From Hyphomonas johnsonii MHS-2 (GTDB taxonomy: Bacteria > Pseudomonadota > Alphaproteobacteria > Caulobacterales > Hyphomonadaceae), in the NCBI RefSeq assembly GCF_000685275.1, contig NZ_ARYK01000002.1:1-64000 (forward strand): a stretch of DNA of 64,000 bases. Reading direction: 5' to 3'. A model generated the notes under the pieces. The model was not told the origin of the DNA. It searched no databases and saw only the letters and a list, made by a program, of their open reading frames with translations. A program made the position numbers and the translations under genes. Shown in pieces: positions 36,860-44,796 of this stretch. Position 1 is the stretch's first letter. The number at the start of each line of letters is the position of its first letter.

Positions 36860-37717
36860 CTACTTCTTTTGACGGGCCCACTCGCGCACCGGAATAAAAT
36901 CGGGCGCGGCTGATGCCCGGTGGCGCAGCCAGTTGGCGCCATCGACGACGAGCGTGTGGCCCGTGATGTAGGACGCAAAGGGCGAACAGAGGAAACATGC
37001 CGCCCATGCCAGCTCCTGAAGCCGTCCAACCCGGCCCGCAGGGATTTGACGACCACGGTCAGTCGACCAGCTTCCCTTCATGTGGGCGACCGTGTCCTCG
37101 TGAGGAAACACGCCAGGTGCGATCGTGTTGATGCGAATCTGGTCCACAGCCCATTCAACAGCGAGCGTCTGGGTGAGGCTGTTTACAGCGGCCTTGGCGG
37201 CGGCGGAATGCGCTGAGCCCGGCCCGCCGGTCCAAGCGAATGTCGCGCCGATATTGAGAATGGCGCCTTGGCCATCTGCGGCCAGCCGACGTTTGTGAAA
37301 CTCCTGCGCGCAGAAGAATGTGCCATCCATGACAATCTGCGTCACAGCGCGCCAACCATTCGGCGTTATGTCTTCGGCTGGCGCCATGAACCGGCCAGCG
37401 GCATTGTTCACCAGCACCGTAACCGGGCCAAGCTTGCTCTCGATCTCGTCGAACGCAGCGGCGACATTCTCTGGATCGCGAATGTCGAGCGCAACGCCGA
37501 TCGCCTGCCCGCCCAACGCCTCGATCGCAGCGACGCCGGCATCGCGGTGTTCGGTACTCCGGCTCGCGATCGCAATCCGGCCACCAAGGCGGGCGAACCC
37601 TTTTGCCATGGCCTTGCCCAGCCCTGTCCCGCCACCGGTGACCAGGATAACGTCATCCTTGAACGTGTCAGGCGGCAGGAAGGCATGGTTTTCGGGAAAC
37701 GGCTCCGGGAGAGACAT
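36860..37717 (-). CDS. SDR, 2,4-dienoyl-CoA / trans-2-enoyl-CoA reductase-like
   Basis: 285 residues from the ATG at 37717 (RBS AAGGAAG). Motifs: ILVTGGGTGLGKAMAKG, NNAAGRFMAPAED and HSAAAKAAVNSLTQTLAVEW. Ser replaces the classical catalytic Tyr before xxxK, which is the hallmark of 2,4-dienoyl-CoA reductases and peroxisomal enoyl-CoA reductases. C-terminal SYITGHTLVVDGANWLR. It would remove a double bond during breakdown of unsaturated or branched acyl-CoA. Tight spacing: 1 bp from the upstream crotonase gene, 16 bp before the mini-SDR. Confidence 0.85.
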   Translation of the reverse strand: MSLPEPFPENHAFLPPDTFKDDVILVTGGGTGLGKAMAKGFARLGGRIAIASRSTEHRDAGVAAIEALGGQAIGVALDIRDPENVAAAFDEIESKLGPVTVLVNNAAGRFMAPAEDITPNGWRAVTQIVMDGTFFCAQEFHKRRLAADGQGAILNIGATFAWTGGPGSAHSAAAKAAVNSLTQTLAVEWAVDQIRINTIAPGVFPHEDTVAHMKGSWSTDRGRQIPAGRVGRLQELAWAACFLCSPFASYITGHTLVVDGANWLRHRASAAPDFIPVREWARQKK

Positions 37718-37718
37718 G

Positions 37719-38531
37719 TCAGCTTCCTTTGAATTCTGGTTTGCGTTTTTCAGCCCGTGCGGCCTTCGCCTCCTGGCGATCGTCCGTCTTGTAGAGCGCC
37801 GTGATGGCGATGAGCTCTTCCCGAATCCCTCTCCGAATGGACTCGCCCTGCAGCCCGTCGATGAGCATCTTGGCCATCGCAACATGGATCGGTGGTCGCG
37901 CGGCAACCTTCGTCGCAAGGTCGAGTGCAAATGCGTCAAGCTCCTCATCGGGCACGACGAAGTCGACGAGGCCCCATTGCAGGGCTTGTTGCGCGCCGAC
38001 GGCTTCGCAAGTCATCAGCATGTATTTCGCTCTCGATGCGCCTGCGAGCGCTGCCGTGATGACCGACCCGCCGCCATCGGTGATGATGCCGTGATCGATT
38101 TCAGGCAGCGACATCCGAGCGGTTTCCGACGCGACCCGCATGTCGCAATGCAACGCGATCTCGAACCCGCCGCCAACCGCATGACCGCGCAACGCCGCGA
38201 TCACGGGCTTCTGGCTGTCGATGAGGTTGAATTTCCGGCTCTGGCTTTTGCTAACATGTTCAAAGTCGCTCACGCCCGCAGGGCGGACCCCCAGCGCTGC
38301 CGTATCCCGGCCGCTGCAGAAGGACTTGCCTTCGCCGCGCAGAAGGATGGACCGGATTCTACGATCGTCCTGAGCTCTGACAATGGCATTGGCAAACGCG
38401 GCACTCATTTCTGAATCCATCGCATTGTGCTTTTCAGGCCGGTTCAGGCTGATAACCGCGACCCAGCCCTTCGTTTCGTAACGGATGCCGTCCATACTCT
38501 CTGATATACCTTTCACTTCGTGCCGGCTCAC
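37719..38531 (-). CDS. Enoyl-CoA hydratase
   Basis: 270 residues from a GTG at 38531 that overlaps the stop of the preceding SDR as GTGA, with GGAG five nt upstream; an ATG at 38495 is the alternative. Crotonase fold with both hydratase glutamates: VGGGFEIALHCDMR and MSLPEIDHGIITDGGG. Oxyanion segment SFCSGRDTAALG. Expected to hydrate a 2-enoyl-CoA in the operon's beta-oxidation cycle. Confidence 0.87.
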   Translation of the reverse strand: MSRHEVKGISESMDGIRYETKGWVAVISLNRPEKHNAMDSEMSAAFANAIVRAQDDRRIRSILLRGEGKSFCSGRDTAALGVRPAGVSDFEHVSKSQSRKFNLIDSQKPVIAALRGHAVGGGFEIALHCDMRVASETARMSLPEIDHGIITDGGGSVITAALAGASRAKYMLMTCEAVGAQQALQWGLVDFVVPDEELDAFALDLATKVAARPPIHVAMAKMLIDGLQGESIRRGIREELIAITALYKTDDRQEAKAARAEKRKPEFKGS

Positions 38532-39433
38532 CTGGGCTCCAGAAGCCGGTTGAGGATCTCACTTACCTCAATCACGCTAGTCGGTTGTTGGAAGCCTGTC
38601 TCGTCGGTGACCTTGTCCCAATTGGCGAGCAGGGATTCCGCCGTCACATTGTCGGGCATCGACCAACCTTCTGTCAGGCCAATGAAGCACCTCGAGAACC
38701 AGCCCGCTCCGGCCATGAAGATATCGCCATTTGCCGGGCAGTCGCGGTGCGCAAGCAGGGTCGCGATCGGCGCCACCTTGTCTGGCGCTTTCGGGGCGCT
38801 GGGATCGTCGGAAACATTGTTGGTCAATCGGGTGCCCGCAATCGGCGCGAGTGCGTTGACCTTGATACCTGAACGCTCGCCTTCGATCCGCAGCGATCTC
38901 ATCAGGCCGACCAGCCCCATCTTCGCTGCGCCATAGGCCGTCTGGCCGAAATTTCCGAGCAATCCGGATGCTGACGTCGTCAGAACAATACGTCCGCCAT
39001 TCGGGTTGTCCTTCATGGCGACGAAAGCTGGCTGCGACACGTTGATGCCGCCCCATAGATGGACGTCGACAACGGCCCGTGCATCGTTGAAATCGAGCTT
39101 AGCAAAACTACGGTCGCGCAGGATGCCCGCATTGCAGATGACGCCATCGACACGTCCCCACGCATCAAGGGCTGCTTGTACAATCGCCTTACCGCCTTCT
39201 TGTGTTGCGACGCTGTCGAAATTTGCGACAGCCTCGCCGCCTTCAGCCCTGATAACGTCGACTACTTGGGCCGCCGGGCTTGCATCGGCGCCGTCCCCGG
39301 CGGCCGAACCGCCAAGGTCGTTGACGACGACACGGGCGCCGCGCCGGGCCAAGTCGAGCGCATAGGAGCGCCCGAGTCCGCCGCCCGCGCCGGTGACGAT
39401 GACGACGTCTCCGTCAAAATTCAGCGGCGTCAT
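38528..39433 (-). CDS. SDR, 3-hydroxyacyl-CoA dehydrogenase-like (MFE-2 type)
   Basis: 301 residues. Cofactor motif VTGAGGGLGRSYALDLARRGARVVVNDLGG is that of the dehydrogenase part of multifunctional enzyme type 2. Catalytic YGAAK follows LGNFGQTA. A C-terminal extension of about 70 residues (NGDIFMAGAGWFSRCFIGLTEGW...) is also seen in this subgroup. It oxidises the 3-hydroxyacyl-CoA made by the hydratase. Overlaps the MaoC gene (four bases, ATGA) and the crotonase gene (GTGA), so hydration and oxidation enzymes are coupled. Confidence 0.88.
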   Translation of the reverse strand: MTPLNFDGDVVIVTGAGGGLGRSYALDLARRGARVVVNDLGGSAAGDGADASPAAQVVDVIRAEGGEAVANFDSVATQEGGKAIVQAALDAWGRVDGVICNAGILRDRSFAKLDFNDARAVVDVHLWGGINVSQPAFVAMKDNPNGGRIVLTTSASGLLGNFGQTAYGAAKMGLVGLMRSLRIEGERSGIKVNALAPIAGTRLTNNVSDDPSAPKAPDKVAPIATLLAHRDCPANGDIFMAGAGWFSRCFIGLTEGWSMPDNVTAESLLANWDKVTDETGFQQPTSVIEVSEILNRLLEPR

Positions 39434-40710
39434 GATTTTGCCTTGCCAGAATATTCTGCTGCGGCCTGCATCATCGCGGCACCGCGGCGCGAAAGCTCGG
39501 CGGGCGGGGTCGGCATCGTCACCGCCCCGAATGCGTGTGAGGGCAACATCACTTTGGCAAAGCCCCTGGTCGTCTCGTCGCCACGCTGGTTCACGCCCTT
39601 GAGGGCAATCTCGACAACTGGCTGACCGTTCTCGATACTCTTCCCTGTCACTTCCCCGGAGATGATGTGAAAATCTCCGACGAAGTTGAACTGCCGCAGA
39701 TCGACACTCAGCTCCGCAAGCCAGCCATCATCCCCCATCCAGTTGGTCACGACGTGGGACAACCACGCAAACCGCATGATCGCATAGTCATAACCGCCCG
39801 GCAGGCCGAGGTCCTGCGCCCGGCGATCATCCCAGTGGACACGCTGTTGGGGTTGCGGAACACCCCAGTCGTCCGGTGTGTAGAACGCAGCAATCTTCTG
39901 GCGCGCCTTCCAGCCATATCTCAGTGGCCCGATATTGTATCCGTCGGCCATGCCTGTCGCGATATGGCGGCTGATGACCTCGACCATCGACAGCGGGCCC
40001 TTGGCAACAGGCGTCAGCGCTTCGCCAACCTCGACGTCTTCATGATACCGGCGTTCGGACCCGCGACGCATTTCAGCCGCATAGACCTCATCGATCCGCG
40101 CAATATCGTCCGGCGTGTAGACGTGCTTTTCGCGGTCAGCATACTTGCCCTTTTCCTTCGATCCGCGGCGTTCGGCATTGACGCAGGAATGCTCGCGCGT
40201 CGCGATTGGGGCTCCGGACCGATCGACATAAAGCGACCGATAGGAATCGATGACGCTCCGCCCGCCCGAAAAGCTGGATTCCTTCACCTGGATGTCCGAG
40301 GTGGTGTACTCTTCATAGGCAATATCGCCCTCGAAAACCGGCTTGTAGAAAGACCATGTGGTCGACGCGAGATACTTGCCGACGCCCCTGAAAAGACCTT
40401 TGAACAGCGGCTTGATATCTTCCGGATACGGTGGCGTCTCATTCTCCCCCATCGTCTGGATAAAGAGCGGATGAGCGACAGGGCCACGCCAGCGCGACTT
40501 GGCCGCGTAGACCGGATCGTGCCAGAGTGGATTGTCGTCTCCGACTAGGCCAAACGCAAAATGACGCATCGTGTCTTGCGATGCCCGCACATTGAATGTC
40601 GGTACAAACCGGCGTTGTGGAATCCCGATTTGCTTGCGGGCGCGCTCAATATCTTCGTCCGTGATCGTGCCATCTATGTCTCGCGCTGCAGGCGCCGCTA
40701 TATCTGCCAT
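39430..40710 (-). CDS. MaoC/FAS1-like dehydratase (double hot-dog)
   Basis: 426 residues from the ATG at 40710 (AGGG RBS). The N-terminal hot-dog half holds FGLVGDDNPLWHDPVYAAKS, the hydratase-2-type Asp/His motif with the following RWRGPVAHPLF. The C-terminal half contains WDDRRAQDLGLPGGYDYAIM and LSHVVTNWMGDDGWL. Such proteins hydrate bulky 2-enoyl-CoA esters. It lies between an acyl-CoA ligase and an MFE-2-type SDR in one operon and overlaps the latter by four bases. Confidence 0.85.
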   Translation of the reverse strand: MADIAAPAARDIDGTITDEDIERARKQIGIPQRRFVPTFNVRASQDTMRHFAFGLVGDDNPLWHDPVYAAKSRWRGPVAHPLFIQTMGENETPPYPEDIKPLFKGLFRGVGKYLASTTWSFYKPVFEGDIAYEEYTTSDIQVKESSFSGGRSVIDSYRSLYVDRSGAPIATREHSCVNAERRGSKEKGKYADREKHVYTPDDIARIDEVYAAEMRRGSERRYHEDVEVGEALTPVAKGPLSMVEVISRHIATGMADGYNIGPLRYGWKARQKIAAFYTPDDWGVPQPQQRVHWDDRRAQDLGLPGGYDYAIMRFAWLSHVVTNWMGDDGWLAELSVDLRQFNFVGDFHIISGEVTGKSIENGQPVVEIALKGVNQRGDETTRGFAKVMLPSHAFGAVTMPTPPAELSRRGAAMMQAAAEYSGKAKS

Positions 40711-40731
40711 GTTGAACCCTTTGTATCTTGA

Positions 40732-42258
40732 TCAGAGGTCGTATTTGTCTTGGAACATCTTTCGAAGCGCAGGCCGGTCCACCTTCATCGAAAGGGTGCG
40801 CGGAAGGCTTTCAACGAATTCGAACGCGACCGGCACCATGTACGCGGCCATCTGCTCGCGTCCGAAAGCATTCAGCTCCTCGCTGGTCGGCTTCGGCGCA
40901 TCTGACGACGGCTCGATGATCGCGATCGGCACTTGCCCGAGACGCGCATGCTTGGCAGCCAGAATGCCGACCTCGCGCACGCTCGGATGCAGCCTCAGAA
41001 CCTCTGCAACCTTGTCAGGCAGAACCTTGAAACCACCGCGATTAATCGCCTCATCGACCCGGCCGTGCAGGTATAGGAAACCCTCCGCATCGATTGAGGC
41101 GAGGTCGGTTGTGCGAATCCAATCCGGGCCCGCGCGCGGCGTTTTGAGATTAAGGATACCAATCTCGCCAGCCGGAAGATCTTTATTGGTTTCCGAATCG
41201 GTAATCCGGACTTCCATGTCCGGTCGCATCCGGCCCACGGAGCCACGCTTGGTTTGACCATGGGCTTTGTGATCAGCCAGCGACCAACCAGCGATGCCGC
41301 CCATGAATTCCGACGCGCCATATTCGACCAGAACCGGAACGTTGAAATGGTCTTCGAAGCGCTTTTGCGTCTCCGGATCTAACGCAGCCGTCCCGCACCG
41401 TATTGCCATCAGACTGGCAAGCTTTTCCGGCGGAACATCTGCCTCAAGCACCATGGTAATCATCGACGGTACCAGGCTGCTCACCCGCGTCTTCGTGCGC
41501 TCGACGGCATCAGCCCACGCTTCCGGCGTAAACTTGTCGTGCAGGTCGATCGGTCTCGCCTGGTTGAGCGACAGGAGCGCGCCCCACATCCCGCCGGAAT
41601 GCGAGAAGGTGGTCTGCAGGATCGCTGGCGACCGTTTCACCTTGAGGGGTTCAGCAGCCTTATTCTTTTCCGACCGGGCGCCAAGCTGCATGGCTTTCGC
41701 GAAAGTCACGGCCGGGACAGGGATCCGCTTTGGCTCACCAGTTGTGCCACTGGTCAGACGCTCTGCGACAACATCCTGTCCTAGCGACCGGAACGGTCCT
41801 TTGCCGAGCGCTTCGAAGCCGGGCACAAACCGTACCGGATCGTCCGCGCCAATTTCGAGCACCAGACCGACCGCGCCGACATCCTTCATCGCCGTCTTGA
41901 GTTCGGGCGTAAAATCCTGCGCGACGCCGACCACGACGCCCATATTGAGCTGGCGCTGCTGTTCAGCAGTTTTCTCGGCAGGCTGATGCGGATTGAGCGG
42001 GGAAATACAATGACGCGACTGGATAAGGCCAATCAGCGCGCCAACGAGCGACGGTTCGTTTCGCGCGAGCCATCCGACGCAGGCGAATTCCGGCAGGCCC
42101 AGGGCCTCAAACTTTTGGGCAAGGCCGTCCGCGATAGCGCCCAGCTCACCCCACGAATAGCCCTTGCCATTGAAGCGCACCGCTTCGCTTTCCGGATCCA
42201 GTTTCGCCAGTGAAGCGAAATGGGCCGCAATCTGTTCTGCTGGTTTGATCTCGGTCAC
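40732..42258 (-). CDS. Adenylate-forming acyl-CoA ligase, branch A
   Basis: 508 residues from a GTG at 42258 (RBS GGAAG 8 nt upstream). Motifs: RLTSGTTGEPKRIPV, VEYGASEFMGG, WIRTTDLASIDAEGFLYLHGR, INRGGFKVLP, and the terminal lysine in LPRTLSMKVDR with Met for Gly. Paralogue of the ligase at 33975. It opens a run of tightly packed genes (ligase, MaoC, SDR, crotonase, SDR). The 98 bp upstream contain repeated ATTGTGAAT/ATTCACAAT words that look like operator sites. Confidence 0.88.
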   Translation of the reverse strand: MTEIKPAEQIAAHFASLAKLDPESEAVRFNGKGYSWGELGAIADGLAQKFEALGLPEFACVGWLARNEPSLVGALIGLIQSRHCISPLNPHQPAEKTAEQQRQLNMGVVVGVAQDFTPELKTAMKDVGAVGLVLEIGADDPVRFVPGFEALGKGPFRSLGQDVVAERLTSGTTGEPKRIPVPAVTFAKAMQLGARSEKNKAAEPLKVKRSPAILQTTFSHSGGMWGALLSLNQARPIDLHDKFTPEAWADAVERTKTRVSSLVPSMITMVLEADVPPEKLASLMAIRCGTAALDPETQKRFEDHFNVPVLVEYGASEFMGGIAGWSLADHKAHGQTKRGSVGRMRPDMEVRITDSETNKDLPAGEIGILNLKTPRAGPDWIRTTDLASIDAEGFLYLHGRVDEAINRGGFKVLPDKVAEVLRLHPSVREVGILAAKHARLGQVPIAIIEPSSDAPKPTSEELNAFGREQMAAYMVPVAFEFVESLPRTLSMKVDRPALRKMFQDKYDL

Positions 42259-42370
42259 AATCGCACTTCCATTTCTGACGCTTATTCACAATTTACCTGT
42301 CTTGCAACATAAGCGAGTGTCATCCGAACGGTTATTGTGAATCCCGCATCGCCGAGTTAAAAATTCACAA
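42253..42370. promoter_or_regulatory. Candidate operator region with inverted ATTCACAAT/ATTGTGAAT
   Basis: A perfect 9-bp inverted pair: ATTCACAAT at 42284-42292 and ATTGTGAAT at 42334-42342, about 41 bp apart. A partial copy TCACAAT lies at 42255-42261 over the GTG start, and ATTCACAA at 42363-42370 lies in the end of the upstream dehydrogenase gene. A 6-bp GCTTAT/ATAAGC pair (42280-42285, 42309-42314) flanks the first site. This gap lies inside an otherwise compact operon, so it is a probable internal promoter under repressor control. Confidence 0.5.
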
Positions 42371-43388
42371 CTGAGTGTGATCCTGACGGAAACTTCTCCA
42401 GCAAAGCCAACCGGTGAGTAAGGTCCGTATCGCCAATTCGGTCCATAAAATGACCACGCTTCACAAAAAGATGCGGCGTATGCTCACCTGTGAAGCCAAT
42501 TCCGCCATGGTTTTGAATGTTCGCGGCGCCATTGTTGAACAGGGCATTCTTGCTGGTCATGCAGGCCGCATGAGCCTGATAGGCTGCATCAGCGGCCTGG
42601 TCTGCATGGGCCAGCACCGCGAACGCCGTCTGACTCCACGCCGAAACGGAAGCCGCGAGCATGTCGGCGCAGCGGTGCTTCACTGCCTGAAATGAGCCGA
42701 TGGGCTGGTTGAACTGGTGCCTGACGCACGCATAGTCGACCGACATTTGCGTTGCCGCCTCCGCCGCTCCGACCATATATGCTGCAACAAGCAAATTCAC
42801 ACGCCGGCACAGCGACGCAGAATCCACGCCGACACACCCCTCAGCGAACTCAGCCCGTTCGAGGTCAAGCGTCCAGTCCATACTCAGCACGTCTCGCCGC
42901 ACCGTGAGGTCATTGGCGGCAAAAAGTCCAATGCGGTCCCCCCGGCACAATAGCATCAATGCCGCGTCCCGGGAATCAATGAGATGCCAATCTCCGTGGA
43001 GGCTTTCGGCGGCTGCAGTGATACAGGCTCCGGCCCCGACCGCCGTCTCGCCGCTCATGATGTCGCCAGCCAGTGACAGATTTCCCGATGTCAGCGCCAC
43101 ATGCGGCGCGACCATCCCCATCAGGAGAGAAGGCGAGAGAAGCACGCGACCAAATTCGCGGGCCACCAGCGCTTCTTCGGCAATCCCATATCCGACACCG
43201 CCAAATTCTTCAGCGACGCCGATGCCGAACACACCAAGCCCGGCAAGTGCGTGGCGCATAGCCCCGTCCTGGCTCACCACCACCTCGCCCGGCGCCGTGA
43301 GCCGTTCGATCGGCGCATTGTCGGCGAGATACGACGACACGCTGTCGATGATCTGTTGCTGTTCGTCAGATGGCTGAAGATCAATCAC
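42357..43388 (-). CDS. Acyl-CoA dehydrogenase, short-type subunit (tandem pair)
   Basis: 343 residues, the short ACAD type seen as one half of heteromeric enzymes. N-terminus LQPSDEQQQIIDSVSSYLA; C-terminal half RHQFNQPIGSFQAVKHRCADML and NHGGIGFTGEHTPHLFVKRGHF. Its start overlaps the stop of the long-type dehydrogenase (43385) by four bases. By analogy with mycobacterial ChsE1-ChsE2, the two should form an alpha2beta2 dehydrogenase for bulky CoA esters, with FAD and the catalytic Glu split between subunits. Confidence 0.86.
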   Translation of the reverse strand: MIDLQPSDEQQQIIDSVSSYLADNAPIERLTAPGEVVVSQDGAMRHALAGLGVFGIGVAEEFGGVGYGIAEEALVAREFGRVLLSPSLLMGMVAPHVALTSGNLSLAGDIMSGETAVGAGACITAAAESLHGDWHLIDSRDAALMLLCRGDRIGLFAANDLTVRRDVLSMDWTLDLERAEFAEGCVGVDSASLCRRVNLLVAAYMVGAAEAATQMSVDYACVRHQFNQPIGSFQAVKHRCADMLAASVSAWSQTAFAVLAHADQAADAAYQAHAACMTSKNALFNNGAANIQNHGGIGFTGEHTPHLFVKRGHFMDRIGDTDLTHRLALLEKFPSGSHSVVNF

Positions 43389-44563
43389 AGTCTTGGCCCC
43401 CTCGGCAGACCGAGAACGCGTTCCCCGATCAGATTGCGCTGGATGTCCGACGTTCCGCCGCCGATCGTGCCCGCGAAGGAGCGCAGGTAAAAGAAGACGA
43501 GGCCCTCCGCGAGCGTCGTCTCCAGACCGTCACCGCCTAGTATATCCATACTCAGCTTGCGCGCCCGCTGGGCAACTTCCGAATAGATCAGCTTCACGAT
43601 AGACCCTTCCGGTCCCGGATTATTTTGACCGGCTCGCGAGATCGTCGCATAGGTCATTGATCTGATGGCGGCTGCGTCCGCCCGGAGCGCAGCCAGGCCG
43701 GCGGCGATGCTCGGATTATCGATCATCGAACCAGTTCCGTCGGCCCCGGGACGGCTTCGGGCCATGTCGATCAGCATCTCGATCAGCTCACTGTTCTGGA
43801 TCTGGTCGGCGATGAAACCTGTGCCCCGCTCAAAGCCAAGCGTCGCGTTTGCGGTTGCCCACCCGTCGCCGAGCTCGCCGACAACATTCGACAATGGTAT
43901 CCGCACATCATTGTAGAAAACCTGGCAGAAATGGTAATCTTCCGCCGAGGTCATCGTGCGGATCGGGCGGAGCTCAATTCCGGGCGTGCTCATGTCGCAG
44001 ATGACCCAGCTCAGCCCGCGATGACGTTCAGACCCGGGCTCAGTGCGCAGCAACAGCTCCTGGTAATCGGCATGCTGGGCATAGCTCGTCCAGATCTTGG
44101 ATCCATTGACCACCAGACTGTCGCCATCAACGACTGCCTTGGTCGAGAGGCTGGAAAGGTCCGACCCGGAATTGGGCTCCGAAAACCCCTGACACCAGAC
44201 CGCCTCCCCCTTCAGGATTCTGGGGAGATGATGCTGTCTTTGCTCCTGCGTACCGCACGCGATCAACGTTGGTCCGGCATGGCTGAGGCCAACAAAGCAG
44301 CACCCCGACCTTGGCGCCCCGGCGAGTGCATATTCCTCATGCCAGATAAGCTGCTCCATCAGGCTGGCGCCGCGGCCTCCAAACGCCTCTGGCCACGCAA
44401 TGCCGGCCCATCCGGCTTCATATTGCCGCCGCTGCCAGTCGAGATCGAAGCCGCGCACTCCTTCTCCCGCAAATGGGCGGGCTGTCTTGGGAACATTGCT
44501 CTTCAGCCACTCGCGGACTTCGGCCCGGAACGCTGTTTCTTCTGGTGTTACTTCAATCTTCAA
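43385..44563 (-). CDS. Acyl-CoA dehydrogenase, long-type subunit (tandem pair)
   Basis: 392 residues. The only possible start is TTG at 44563, two codons after an in-frame TGA; no strong RBS. Markers: WCQGFSEPNSGSDLSSLSTKA, NGSKIWTSYAQHADY and TIGGGTSDIQRNLIGERVLGLPRG. The Glu of the classical YEGT motif is Gly here, as in many FadE proteins of steroid pathways. Pairs with the short subunit downstream through a four-base overlap. First gene of the minus-strand operon, divergent from the fused dehydrogenase. Confidence 0.86.
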   Translation of the reverse strand: MKIEVTPEETAFRAEVREWLKSNVPKTARPFAGEGVRGFDLDWQRRQYEAGWAGIAWPEAFGGRGASLMEQLIWHEEYALAGAPRSGCCFVGLSHAGPTLIACGTQEQRQHHLPRILKGEAVWCQGFSEPNSGSDLSSLSTKAVVDGDSLVVNGSKIWTSYAQHADYQELLLRTEPGSERHRGLSWVICDMSTPGIELRPIRTMTSAEDYHFCQVFYNDVRIPLSNVVGELGDGWATANATLGFERGTGFIADQIQNSELIEMLIDMARSRPGADGTGSMIDNPSIAAGLAALRADAAAIRSMTYATISRAGQNNPGPEGSIVKLIYSEVAQRARKLSMDILGGDGLETTLAEGLVFFYLRSFAGTIGGGTSDIQRNLIGERVLGLPRGPRL

Positions 44564-44796
44564 CGATCAAACCACTTTGCCTGCTTGGTGCGCATGGATT
44601 CTGTTTTGGCAGCCGCCTTGGCAACGCTCTGGTTGCCTCGACAGCACCGCGACGGTTCTGCGGGCGCACTTCCCTGTCTGACACCAGTACAGCATCGCAC
44701 GAACCGAGCGTCTTATGCGTTTCCACGACCGATCCGCAAAATAATCCACATAGACTTGCAACGGGTGGCTGAGGACGATGCGCCTTGTCATTCAAC

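Noticed and set aside
37320..38414. 364-codon plus-strand frame opposite the SDR and crotonase genes
   Set aside because: Spans the border of two well-supported minus-strand genes; composition is that of an antisense shadow.
39667..40548. 293-codon plus-strand frame opposite the MaoC gene
   Set aside because: No recognisable domain; the MaoC gene on the other strand has clear motifs and operon overlaps.
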